Translations under genes and position numbers: made by a program | NCBI RefSeq assembly: GCF_000144405.1 | Contig: NC_014371.1 | Location: 1,307,875 to 1,371,874 of the forward strand | DNA length: 64,000 nucleotides | Reading direction: 5' to 3' | From: Prevotella melaninogenica ATCC 25845 | Lineage (GTDB): Bacteria; Bacteroidota; Bacteroidia; Bacteroidales; Bacteroidaceae | In this document: positions 26,201 through 33,560 of the stretch, in pieces | Numbering within the stretch: position 1 is the stretch's first letter | Layout: each line of letters starts with the position of its first letter | Notes under the pieces: generated by a model | What the model was told of the DNA's origin: nothing | The model's input: the letters and a program-made list of their open reading frames with translations, nothing else | Database searches by the model: none

Positions 26201-27059
26201 CAACACCCTCGACAAACTGCAGTATGTTCCACGTGCAAATGGCGGTAACGGTACGATTACGAAGTGCGATATCGCTGTCAGCAAAGACGGTAGAAACTGG
26301 ACAGAAATCGGTCCACAGCAGTGGGCTCGTGACGGTAGAACGAAGGAAGTGACGCTCTCTACCCACCCAGTGGCACGTTATGTGAAGGTGAGCGTGAAGG
26401 AAGCTGTTGGCAACTTCGGCTCTGGTCGTGAGTTCTATGTCTTCAAGGTGCCGGGTACAAAGACTATTCTGCCGGGCGATATCAACCTTGATGGTAAGGT
26501 AGACGAGAACGATTTCACCTCTTATATGAACTATACAGGACTTAAGAAGGGCGATGCCGACTTCGATGGTTATATCTCTGGTGGTGACATCAACGGCAAC
26601 GGTCTCATTGATGCTTACGACATTTCGAATGTTGCCATGCACCTTGAGGATGGTTGGAACGACGATGACGTAGCCCCTGTTGGCGGTAAGGTTTATTACG
26701 AATACAACCGTAAGTCTTATGCTGCAGGCGACGATGTCATCATCAAGGTGAAGGGTAAGGACCTGCAGTCAGTCAATGCCTTCAACCTTATCTTCCCATA
26801 TAGTCCGAAGGAATTGCAGTTCGTTAAGGTTGAGACCGACCCATCAATGGTAATGCGCAACCTCACCTACGACCGTCATCACAGCGATGGTTCTCAGGTT
26901 CTCTATCCAACCTTCGTGAATGTGGGCGACCACCATACGATCAATGGCGATGCCGACCTCCTCGTCATCCGTATGAAAGCCCTCAAACCATTCACTGTTA
27001 AGAACACAACTGCCAAGGGCTTGTTGGTGGATAAGCAGTTGAGAGAGGTGGAGTTGTAG
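23265..27059 (+). CDS. Secreted multidomain glycoside hydrolase family 31 enzyme
   Basis: 1264 residues from ATG 23265; a TTG nine codons upstream is ignored because the signal peptide starts at MKKKKAKILL and ends near TAFADG. The N-terminal beta domain is at about 30-200; the GH31 barrel at about 240-590 has the nucleophile region VRVLKTDVAWVGAGYSF (Asp about 409) and the acid/base region GGVWSGDQTGGEWEY (Asp about 462). Then come a proximal beta domain, a fibronectin III-like domain (about 850-910), an F5/8 discoidin/CBM32-like domain (about 925-1060), a dockerin-like pair of calcium loops (PGDINLDGKVDENDF, SGGDINGNGLIDAYD) and a C-terminal cohesin-like beta domain. GH31 enzymes act on alpha-linked glucosides or xylosides; the exact substrate is open. 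Confidence 0.9.
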   Translation: MKKKKAKILLAALLLAVGETAFADGKAVSGIRQINPTTVEITYSDGGVMTVDFYGQNVFRLFRDPKGGIVRDPVSNPPARILLDNPRKNAGRLSVNATDADVAVATAEVRVRFDRNTGLMTVTDLRNGKEVIKEVKGVDFQKNRTTVTLANAAGEYFYGGGVQNGRFSHRGKRIEIVNTNSWTDGGVASPAPFYWSTGGYAAMPYTFAPGAYDFGSTDKNTVTISHDMPYLDLFLMVDTTPVSLLQDYYQLTGNPVLLPKFAFYEGHLNAYNRDYWKETTEEGKGILFEDGKRYVESQKDNGGIKESLNGEKQNYQFSARAVIDRYKKDDMPLGWILPNDGYGAGYGQTTTLDGNIANLKSLGDYARKNGVEIGLWTQSNLHPVDSIPALLQRDIVKEVRDAGVRVLKTDVAWVGAGYSFGLNGIADVANIMPYYGSDARPFIITLDGWAGTQRYGGVWSGDQTGGEWEYIRFHIPTYIGSGLSGMGNITSDMDGIFGGKNLPVNIRDFQWKTFTPMQLNMDGWGSNPKYPQALGEPATSINRSYLKLKSILLPYTYSCAHEAVTGKPLMRAMFLDDSNDYTHSSATRYQYMYGPSFLVAPVYQNTAADKEGNDVRNGIYLPKGTWYDYFTGATYEGGCILNDYFAPIWKLPVLVKSGAIIPMVNPNNNPSEIDKNRRVFELYPDGKTEFTLYDDDGTTQKYLANEKATTRITSDLNDKQVLTVSIDKTEGSFDGMVKNQSTTFYLNTNAKPKKLTAVIGGKKIRLTEAEQGDNTWQYVQASNINRFSTANSEMERLLVTKNAQIIVRLSSCDITKEAVELRVEGFVRLNKSNETLRKKGALTAPELLEADIQSYSVTPKWKPVQNADYYEIAFNGQTYTTIRHNSLLFDDLQPATDYDFKVRAVNSEGASEWTPLHVKTAVNPLEYAIQGLTATSTARDMEGFEIHRLVDFSTTGDIWHTYYYTKAVPFDFTVDLHSTNTLDKLQYVPRANGGNGTITKCDIAVSKDGRNWTEIGPQQWARDGRTKEVTLSTHPVARYVKVSVKEAVGNFGSGREFYVFKVPGTKTILPGDINLDGKVDENDFTSYMNYTGLKKGDADFDGYISGGDINGNGLIDAYDISNVAMHLEDGWNDDDVAPVGGKVYYEYNRKSYAAGDDVIIKVKGKDLQSVNAFNLIFPYSPKELQFVKVETDPSMVMRNLTYDRHHSDGSQVLYPTFVNVGDHHTINGDADLLVIRMKALKPFTVKNTTAKGLLVDKQLREVEL

Positions 27060-27099
27060 AAAAGCAAGCAACTAACAACTAACACCCCCCACCTAACAC

Positions 27100-27158
27100 C
27101 CAACTGGCCCCTCCCCCTTACCCCTCCCCCAAAGGGAGGGGAGTGAAATGCGGGATAC
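27100..27158 (+). repeat. Family B half-element
   Basis: CCCCTCCC...GGGAGGGG hairpin followed by GAGTGAAATGCGGGATACCC, about 45 bases after the GH31 stop, in sense orientation. It stops at the GATACCCC word, where the full element's core would continue. Confidence 0.65.
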
Positions 27159-27164
27159 CCCGTA

Positions 27165-27305
27165 AGAAGTAAACGAGTGGGCGAGTTAACAAGTAGACGA
27201 GTTAACAAGTATACGAGTTAACAAGTATACGAGTTATATGTCACAAAGCATATAACTCGTTAACTTGTCTACTTGTCTACTTGTCTACTTGTCAACTTGT
27301 CTTCT
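27165..27305. repeat. Family A repeat cluster
   Basis: GAGTTAACAAGTATACGAGT units followed by inverted CTCGTTAACTTGTCTACTTG units around ATATGTCACAAAGCATATAA, forming a long near-perfect inverted repeat. Confidence 0.75.
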
Positions 27306-27393
27306 AAAAACCTCCATGCTATCTTTGAACTTTTCCGTGTGGCATTACGTCATAGTTTTAAACCCGAATCTGTCATTAGATTCTAAACTTATT

Positions 27394-27426
27394 TTGTATA
27401 AATATCAATTAGTTTGTCTATCTTTG
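27394..27426 (+). promoter_or_regulatory. Probable M60 peptidase promoter and long leader
   Basis: TATCTTTG at 27419-27426 is a good -7 element; a TTG at 27394-27396 is 22 bases upstream, slightly longer than the usual 19-20. The leader to the ATG at 27714 would be about 280 bases and contains no recognised riboswitch or gene. Confidence 0.45.
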
Positions 27427-27713
27427 CAGCGCCAACGTAGCAGACTACGCCAAGGTACGAAGACTGACACGATGCTGATAAGAAAATAAAAGGCATTAGA
27501 AATCAATATAATTAGTAAGCTTTATGAGCATTGTAATCTACTAACCGATTCGGTTTTAATCACATCTAAGGAATGTGCGAAGCTTTAGCACGGAGTGTGC
27601 AGAGGGTAAACACCGTTGGTGCAAGCCGTCCACACAATTTTAATAGTGCATGAATAGGGGCTTGAATATTATCGAAGAGAACTAAAGAGAACAATTATTT
27701 ATTTTTTACATAT

Positions 27714-30700
27714 ATGTTATTCGAAAGATTTTTACGCAATAAGTCTCTGATGGCGGCAATGGCATTGACCGCTGTTATGCCAAGTGTTGCGAAGGCTTCG
27801 ATTCTGTCAGCTGCTCCAACAGCTGAGGGGGAGAACCAGCAACTCAAGGCGGGAGTTTATTTCATTGTTAATGACAAGCGTCAGGCAGGCACAGACCTCC
27901 ATGTCTATGTTGACGAGAGTGGTTTGCATGGAAAGAATTACACGTCTCTTGCTGCAGACTATTCTAATGCTTTTCTCCTTCATGCTAAGGGCGACAAGTA
28001 TACCATTCAGAGTTTGAAGGATGGTAAGTATGTGCAGAATGTCAATGGTAACAGTGTCCCTTATAAGACAGGCAACGACGCTCATAAGTTCCAGATTGTT
28101 TATCAGTCACAGTCAAGTGGTACGGGTAAGTCTTACTTCAATATCTATAATGATAATGTAGGAGGAAACCAATTCTGCTGGCACCTCGATGCTCAGAGAA
28201 ACGTTGTACGTTGGTATCCATTGACAGATAACGGCAGAATAGCACTCGGACCAAGTGAGTTTCGTCTTGATCCAGTGACTTCTCTCAGCAAGCAGCAGGT
28301 TCTTGATCGTTTGGCTGAGTTGACAAAGATTGTTGACCCACGTAAGGATTTGAATAAGTACTATCAGATTGTGTCTGATACTTACGGCAGAGCAATGCGT
28401 GAGGACTATATTGTTGGAGAGCTGTCTACGGGTGGTTTCGTTGATACCGACTACAGCTACTGTTGGAAATTAGTGAAGTTGGGTAGCGGTCGTTATGCTT
28501 TCCAGAATGCTGTTACAGGTAAGTATATTGCTCAGCAGAATGGTCAGACAAGCCGTTACTATACAACATCTGAGGAGCAGGGCAATGGCTTTGAGTTCAA
28601 TCTTAACGAAAGCGACCCATATGTATTGACTTTCGAGATGGTTGATGCTTACAACGTAGGTATTCACTGTGCTGAGAGTCAGGGCTATCATCCAGTAGGA
28701 TGGTATGTGAACAACGAGGCTAATAAGTGGGTCTTCAAGGTGGCTACAATCGATCAGGCAAAGCTCAAGGAACAGCAGGATGCTTACAAGGCACGTGTTG
28801 ACTTGACGAGAAATGTAGACAGGTACGCTACGGCTGTTGCAAAGTATTTCACTAACAGTGCCGCTACGGAGGTTACTGCCGCTACTAAGGCGATGACCGA
28901 TGAGGCTTTGAAGGCGCAGATGACTACCGAGGGTGTGCCACAGGGTTTGCAGGAGGTTGTGTTGAAGATTAAGAACCAGAGCTGGACCGTTTATCCAAGT
29001 GGTCGCAACTGGGAGAAGCAGTTCCGTATCGCTGACTATAAGGTTTACAGCGAGAATAACTATGGTGCTTGGGCGCGTTCAATGGGTATCGGCTACGATT
29101 ATGGTAGTATGACGAACCCAACAGGTGTAACTGCTCGTGATGGCGAAGACCTCTTTGTCTTCCTTGGCGATGACATCCCACAGGATGCAACAGTGCAGAT
29201 TGAGCTCGTACCATTGGGTACACGCAGTGCTGGTAAGTACCATAACTTGAAGAAGGGATTGAATATTATCCTCAATCAGGGCGAGAACAACGTGTTTGTT
29301 AACTATATCGGTCGTACCTTCAACAACGGTAAGTACCTTAGAGATTATAAGCCTATGAACATCCACATAGAGGGTGGTAAGGTGAATGGTTACTTCGATC
29401 TTACTAAGGGTAATACCAATGAGGACTGGCAGAAGATGCAGTCTGACGGTCTTGTTTGGGCTAAGGCGTTCAATATGAAGGGCGAATTGGTTGTTATGAA
29501 CATGCCAAGCCAGGCTTGCAAGGACTACACTCCTGTTCACATGAAGGAACTTGTTGAGATCTGGAACAGCATCGTACAGCGTGAGGACGACCTCATGGGC
29601 TTCCGTGCCGCTAAGCGTGATAAGTGCAACAACGTCCTCAATGCTACTGCCGTTGACCATGGTTATATGTATGCTACAACAGGTGGTACCTACTATAACT
29701 ACAACACTTTGGCTGACGTACTCAACTACGACAAGATGAAGTGGGGTAATGGTACACTCTGGGGTCCTGCTCATGAGTTCGGTCATAACCACCAGCAGCT
29801 GTTCAATACGGCAGGTATGACGGAGATTTCTGTCAATATGTACTCTAATATGGTGATGTTTACTTCTGGTCGTGTAACCAGTCGTTCAGAGCATTGTAAT
29901 TATACTGACGTGGATGGTCAGGAGCATAGAGGTGTTTGCGAGAGTGCAGTTTCAACCTATGCTGACCGCTTTGCTAATAAGAAGATGTGGTTTGAATATG
30001 GCACATGGGGTACAACGCAGATGTACTACAAGCTCTATATGATGTTCCATTCGACTGGTCTTGATGATCAGTTCTGGCATAAGTGCCTCGATTATCTCCG
30101 TACCCACCGCCTTGAAGGTCAGGGAACAGCCAACTGTCAGGGTCAGAACGACTACTTACTCTTTGCTAAAGCGTGTTGTGTAGCAGCCAATCAAGACCTC
30201 TCAAGCTTCTTTGAGGCATGGGGACATTTCTATGATGTGAACGGTTCTGTTATCGGTGACTACAGCAACACAACCATGTATACCACGAGAGCACAGTGGG
30301 TGGAGGCGAAGAAGTTCATGCAGCAGTTCCCTAAGGGCCCTGCAAACAATATGATTTTCATTGACGATCATATCCGTCCTACCCCAGCTATCTATCCTGG
30401 TGCTGCTCCTGGCACAATGCGTGAGGACTTCAATGGTGCCGTACGTGTTGGTACTATGGGCGACTTCGGCTCATGGGATCAGTTCTGTCCAGACAGCCTT
30501 GGTCAGGGTTATGCTATTATCAAGACGCAGAGCGATGCTAATGGTCGTCGCACCTATACTATGGAGGCTAAGAACAGCCACGTGGTAGGTTTCAAGATCT
30601 ACGATAGTAAGGGTAATCTCATTTACTTTGCGAACACCAAGACATTCACTATTCCTAAGAAGGTGATGGAGGATGCACAGAACAATATCGTTATTAAGGT

Positions 30701-30908
30701 CTGCGGTTCAGACGGTTCTGAGGTTGACCCAGGCACTGTTCCATTGGGTATCAAGACCTTCTCAGCTCAGGCTAACGGTGGTAAGGTAGATGTTTATAGC
30801 ATCTATGGTGTCCTCGTTCGTAGTAAGGTGAACCCAGAGACAGCCCTCGAAGGCTTACCTAATGGCGTTTATGTTGTTGGTGGTAAGAAGGTGGTAGTGG
30901 GTAAGTAA
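27714..30908 (+). CDS. M60-family (enhancin/mucinase-type) zinc metallopeptidase
   Basis: 1064 residues. Signal peptide about 1-28 (ALTAVMPSVAKAS). The N-terminal half has two repeated beta-trefoil/RICIN-like segments (GVYFIVND...; YSYCWKLVKLGSGRYAFQN). The M60 zinc site is LWGPAHEFGHNHQQLFNTAG at about residues 680-699, with the family's HExGHxxQ signature and downstream Glu (MTEISVNMYS). Such enzymes cut mucin-type O-glycoproteins. The C-terminus (VDVYSIYGVLVRSKVNPETA, LEGLPNGVYVVGGKKVVVGK) resembles a Prevotella type IX secretion sorting domain, so export to the surface is expected. The gene is followed by a family B repeat and a strong bidirectional terminator. Confidence 0.88.
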   Translation: MLFERFLRNKSLMAAMALTAVMPSVAKASILSAAPTAEGENQQLKAGVYFIVNDKRQAGTDLHVYVDESGLHGKNYTSLAADYSNAFLLHAKGDKYTIQSLKDGKYVQNVNGNSVPYKTGNDAHKFQIVYQSQSSGTGKSYFNIYNDNVGGNQFCWHLDAQRNVVRWYPLTDNGRIALGPSEFRLDPVTSLSKQQVLDRLAELTKIVDPRKDLNKYYQIVSDTYGRAMREDYIVGELSTGGFVDTDYSYCWKLVKLGSGRYAFQNAVTGKYIAQQNGQTSRYYTTSEEQGNGFEFNLNESDPYVLTFEMVDAYNVGIHCAESQGYHPVGWYVNNEANKWVFKVATIDQAKLKEQQDAYKARVDLTRNVDRYATAVAKYFTNSAATEVTAATKAMTDEALKAQMTTEGVPQGLQEVVLKIKNQSWTVYPSGRNWEKQFRIADYKVYSENNYGAWARSMGIGYDYGSMTNPTGVTARDGEDLFVFLGDDIPQDATVQIELVPLGTRSAGKYHNLKKGLNIILNQGENNVFVNYIGRTFNNGKYLRDYKPMNIHIEGGKVNGYFDLTKGNTNEDWQKMQSDGLVWAKAFNMKGELVVMNMPSQACKDYTPVHMKELVEIWNSIVQREDDLMGFRAAKRDKCNNVLNATAVDHGYMYATTGGTYYNYNTLADVLNYDKMKWGNGTLWGPAHEFGHNHQQLFNTAGMTEISVNMYSNMVMFTSGRVTSRSEHCNYTDVDGQEHRGVCESAVSTYADRFANKKMWFEYGTWGTTQMYYKLYMMFHSTGLDDQFWHKCLDYLRTHRLEGQGTANCQGQNDYLLFAKACCVAANQDLSSFFEAWGHFYDVNGSVIGDYSNTTMYTTRAQWVEAKKFMQQFPKGPANNMIFIDDHIRPTPAIYPGAAPGTMREDFNGAVRVGTMGDFGSWDQFCPDSLGQGYAIIKTQSDANGRRTYTMEAKNSHVVGFKIYDSKGNLIYFANTKTFTIPKKVMEDAQNNIVIKVCGSDGSEVDPGTVPLGIKTFSAQANGGKVDVYSIYGVLVRSKVNPETALEGLPNGVYVVGGKKVVVGK

Positions 30909-30929
30909 GAAGCCGAAGCAGCAGCCATT

Positions 30930-31135
30930 ACTGGCCCCTCCCCCGTCCCCTCCCCCAAAGGGAGGGGCGTGAAATGTAACGAAAGCAACTGGCCCCACCC
31001 CCAACCCCTCCCCCATAGGGAGGGGAGTGATTAGCGAGATACCCCTATGATAGGAAAAGCTGTTTAGTCATTCCTAAGCAAACAGTTTCCTGCACTCCCC
31101 CTCTCTGTAGGAGAGGGGGTTGGGGGTGAGGCTTT
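30930..31135 (+). repeat. Family B full element with an extra half-element
   Basis: A first CCCCTCCC/GGGAGGGG hairpin (about 30933-30966) is followed by a second (about 30990-31026). Next comes the core GCGAGATACCCCTATG through GCTGTTTAGTCATTCCTAAG and AAACAGTTTCC, then the CCCCCTCTC/GAGAGGGGG hairpin. It starts about 21 bases after the M60 stop, in sense orientation. Confidence 0.8.
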
Positions 31136-31144
31136 ATAAGATTT

Positions 31145-31182
31145 AAAGACAGAGTAATACGTTCGTTTGTTACTCTGTCTTT
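31145..31182. terminator. Bidirectional terminator between M60 and NYN genes
   Basis: Perfect 13-base stem AAAGACAGAGTAA/TTACTCTGTCTTT with TTTT after it on the plus strand and AAAT before it. It serves the convergent genes on both sides. The stem is the same GACAGAGTAA word used in family A repeats. Confidence 0.85.
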
Positions 31183-31214
31183 TTTCTATTATTAGTCCTT
31201 TTTGTACTTACTAA

Positions 31215-31862
31215 CTATTTCCATTTCTCAGGTATAGAAACAGACTGATTTCCAACTGTGATAGTATGGGGCATGACAGCATTACGAAATCGACGTTCAT
31301 TCTTTTCGAGAAATACCCATTTGCTATGAAAGGTTCTGAGGTGATTATGTAATTCAAGAGCGTGGCTGCCTGGTGGGAAAAAGACTTTGACCTTCTTATT
31401 AGGATAATTTGTATGTATAAAATTTAATGGAGGGATAAGGTCGGTGTCCGCACTTATCAGTACAATAACATCTGTTTTATCTTGAACACAATCAGCCATC
31501 ATACGGACTGAGATGTTTACATCGGTCCTTTTTTCTTCAGGTTTCGATATCGAATATTTACAATAGGGACATTCAATCTGCTTAGACATGTATTTACCCC
31601 TAATAACTTCAAACTTATCAGAATGCAGGATGCGGTTTGCATTGAGGAATGCACTCTGGCGACTGTTCTTCTGTGGGCTAAGAGGAGAAGCTGTGAAGTA
31701 AATCACCTTTTCAAGAACTTGGTCGGGACCGAGAAAACTTTCGCAGAAAGCGACTAAATCCAACCAATAAAAATCCTTCCATTCAGGGGAAATCTTTTTT
31801 TTGCGTTTCAATGCAAAATAGAAATTGAAACCATCGAAATAGAATGTTACTCTCTTTGGCAT
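31215..31862 (-). CDS. NYN-domain (PIN-like) putative RNase
   Basis: 215 residues from ATG 31862 (MPKRVTFYFDG). A longer frame to 31985 crosses a terminator hairpin and promoter and is rejected. NYN pattern: N-terminal VTFYFDGFNFYFAL with catalytic-type Asp/Asn, and a central VNISVRMMADCVQDKTDVIV followed by LISADTDLIPPL, giving the acidic cluster expected for metal-dependent RNA cleavage. A CPYCK pair at about 113-116 may be half of a zinc site. NYN proteins act in RNA processing or decay. A leader with two hairpins, the second a terminator, lies immediately upstream, suggesting attenuation or an independent small RNA. Confidence 0.85.
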   Translation of the reverse strand: MPKRVTFYFDGFNFYFALKRKKKISPEWKDFYWLDLVAFCESFLGPDQVLEKVIYFTASPLSPQKNSRQSAFLNANRILHSDKFEVIRGKYMSKQIECPYCKYSISKPEEKRTDVNISVRMMADCVQDKTDVIVLISADTDLIPPLNFIHTNYPNKKVKVFFPPGSHALELHNHLRTFHSKWVFLEKNERRFRNAVMPHTITVGNQSVSIPEKWK

Positions 31863-31878
31863 AGTATGTAGATTAAAT

Positions 31879-31935
31879 AAAAAAAGCCACTCGGAAGTGG
31901 CTGAAACTCTGCAAGAAAGCAGAGCGATGCTTTTA
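31879..31935 (-). ncRNA. Candidate small RNA or attenuator leader upstream of the NYN gene
   Basis: On the minus strand after a good promoter, about 57 bases hold two hairpins: CTCTGC-TTTCTT-GCAGAG (31924-31907) and GCCACT-TCCG-AGTGGC (31901-31886), the second followed by TTTTTTT (31885-31879). This is a compact promoter, hairpin, intrinsic-terminator unit. The NYN ATG lies 17 bases beyond the T-run. The 5' end position is inferred from the -7 element. Confidence 0.6.
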
Positions 31936-31941
31936 ATACTG

Positions 31942-31972
31942 CAAAAGTATAAAATTAAAAGATAAGTTCCAA
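31942..31972 (-). promoter_or_regulatory. Promoter of the NYN leader RNA
   Basis: On the minus strand TTG (31972-31970), 20 bases, TACTTTTG (31949-31942). Confidence 0.65.
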
Positions 31973-31985
31973 GTTTTTTCTCCAT

Positions 31986-32225
31986 TATTTTCTGTTGGAT
32001 ATGATAATTTATTGCAATGAAAAAGACAATATTGATTACGAGCTTTTTGATATACTCCCAGTATATGGAAGGATAAGAACTCTTTAACCAGAGATACGAT
32101 TATCGCACGTTATAAGTTTAGTTTTTATTTGCTGTCACTTTTAACATTTCAAGTAGTCCCAATGTAAATCAATAAGTTAGAACGTAATCGTAAGTGACAG
32201 TAATGACAGCAAAATTATTTTCAAG
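31986..32225. other. Gene-free stretch
   Basis: No gene is recognised. It holds an imperfect inverted pair TGCTGTCACTTTTAAC (about 32130) and TAAGTGACAGTAATGACAGC (about 32191-32210), spaced by about 50 bases, of unknown role. Confidence 0.4.
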
Positions 32226-32450
32226 GACTACCTTCTTATAATGATTCGTGCCATTAGTACCATTCGTAGTTCAAATTCTAAAGGCGACTACGAATTACGC
32301 AAATTGCACGAATCACTTAGCAAAAGAATTCGTGTCATTCGTGCCATTCGTGCCATTCGTGCCATTCGTAGTCGTTCGTAGTTCTGATTATAAAGTTCAA
32401 TGTTCAAACCTCAAAGTTCAAAGTTAATAGTTCAAACCTCAAAGTTAACA
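32226..32450. repeat. Family E fragments and a 9-base tandem repeat
   Basis: ATTCGTGCC units repeat five times at 32328-32372 (first ATTCGTGTC, last ATTCGTAGT), flanked by GACTACGAATTACGCAAATT and GTTCAATGTTCAAACCTCAA tracts. Confidence 0.75.
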
Positions 32451-32451
32451 G

Positions 32452-33336
32452 TTATTTTACCGTATAAACAGTCGAGGTCAGTTTCATCTTTTCGACATCA
32501 AACGTAGTGAGGTAAGAAGTATCTGCGAAGGCTGTTGAGAGAACGGAGAACCTCTTTATCCCATACAGGTCGCAACCATAAAGCATATAGTTAGCGATAT
32601 CTGTCGTTGTGAAATAAGGTGTCATCGGAGTATGTGAGTGTATTACCTCTGTTATCTCTTCACCATTCATTGTTATTGGTTGCTCAAGAAAACTACGATG
32701 AAACCTGCGCCAACTGAGTATGTTCATATCCTTGTCAAAGTCGAAAGCGTAGTCATCACCGATAGGAATCACCCCATGTTTTGTTGTACCATGCAGGAGG
32801 TAGAGTCTATAACCACCTTTCTCCAAAGGGAGCAAGTCCCAGTTCAAGCCAGAAGTGTTAGCCAAGAAAATACTATCTCCCTTCTCTTTTATGACCTTAC
32901 GCGGTGCAATCTGCTTTGCTTTGAGCTGTTCAATCTCGGTTGGTTTAAGTTTACGTGGTGTGGCAGAACAGACATAGAAACTCGTGTCGTTACTCAAGTG
33001 GAGCGTCAGTTCAAAGACGGTTTGTTCCTTATCAAGGTTAGCAAAGATATAACGCCATGTCAGGTTTCCTTCTTCAAAAGCGGTAGCAGAATTGATTTCC
33101 TCTCTCTTGACATTATATTTCATAAGCGAATCAGTAGCTCGCCACGCCAATTTCTCATAAGTATACAACCACATTCCTTCCGCAAGGATAGAGTCATTGA
33201 TAGCTTGGAAACGCTCTGGAGAGGGCGCAGTCAACTTCTTTGGTGCGGTCTGTGCCTTACCATAAATGGAGAAACATAAGAAGAAAAGTACGAACAAAAT
33301 CGGTTTTGTCTTGGATTTGCAAAGTAATGTTTTCAT
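32452..33336 (-). CDS. Secreted hypothetical protein with JAMM-like motif
   Basis: 294 residues. Cleavable signal peptide about 1-28 (FVLFFLCFSIYGKAQ). No family recognised with confidence. The C-terminal half contains EEITEVIHSHTPMTPYFTTT then DIANYMLYGCDLYG: an HSH followed by seven residues, then Thr-Thr-Thr-Asp, close to the JAMM zinc-peptidase motif (H-x-H-x7-S-xx-D) but with Thr for Ser, and a Glu nearby. If real, it is a secreted isopeptidase-like hydrolase. The gene stands alone between family E repeats and a family B element. Confidence 0.68.
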   Translation of the reverse strand: MKTLLCKSKTKPILFVLFFLCFSIYGKAQTAPKKLTAPSPERFQAINDSILAEGMWLYTYEKLAWRATDSLMKYNVKREEINSATAFEEGNLTWRYIFANLDKEQTVFELTLHLSNDTSFYVCSATPRKLKPTEIEQLKAKQIAPRKVIKEKGDSIFLANTSGLNWDLLPLEKGGYRLYLLHGTTKHGVIPIGDDYAFDFDKDMNILSWRRFHRSFLEQPITMNGEEITEVIHSHTPMTPYFTTTDIANYMLYGCDLYGIKRFSVLSTAFADTSYLTTFDVEKMKLTSTVYTVK

Positions 33337-33354
33337 AATAGTATTTGTTTAGGA

Positions 33355-33545
33355 AACCTCACCCCCCAACCCCTCCAGCCTCACCCCCCAACCCCCTCTC
33401 CGAAAGGAGAGGGGGAGTGCAGGGAACAGTTCGCTTAGGAACGACTAAACATCTTTTCTAACCATAGGGGTATCTCGCTAATTACGCCCCTCCCTCTGGG
33501 GGAGGGGTCGGGGGTGGGGCCAGTTGGTTGGCCAGTTGATTGGTT
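33355..33545 (-). repeat. Family B full element, minus orientation
   Basis: Read on the minus strand: hairpin GGCCCCACCCC...CCCCTCCC, core with CGAGATACCCCTATGG...AAAAGATGTTTAGTCGTTCC, and the CCCCCTCTC/GAGAGGGGG-type hairpin. It begins 16 bases after the EttA stop, in sense orientation with that gene. Confidence 0.8.
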
Positions 33546-33560
33546 GATGGGGCCAGTTTA

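Noticed and set aside
31863..31985. 41-residue N-terminal extension of the NYN protein
   Set aside because: It crosses a promoter and an intrinsic terminator; the NYN fold starts at the ATG at 31862.
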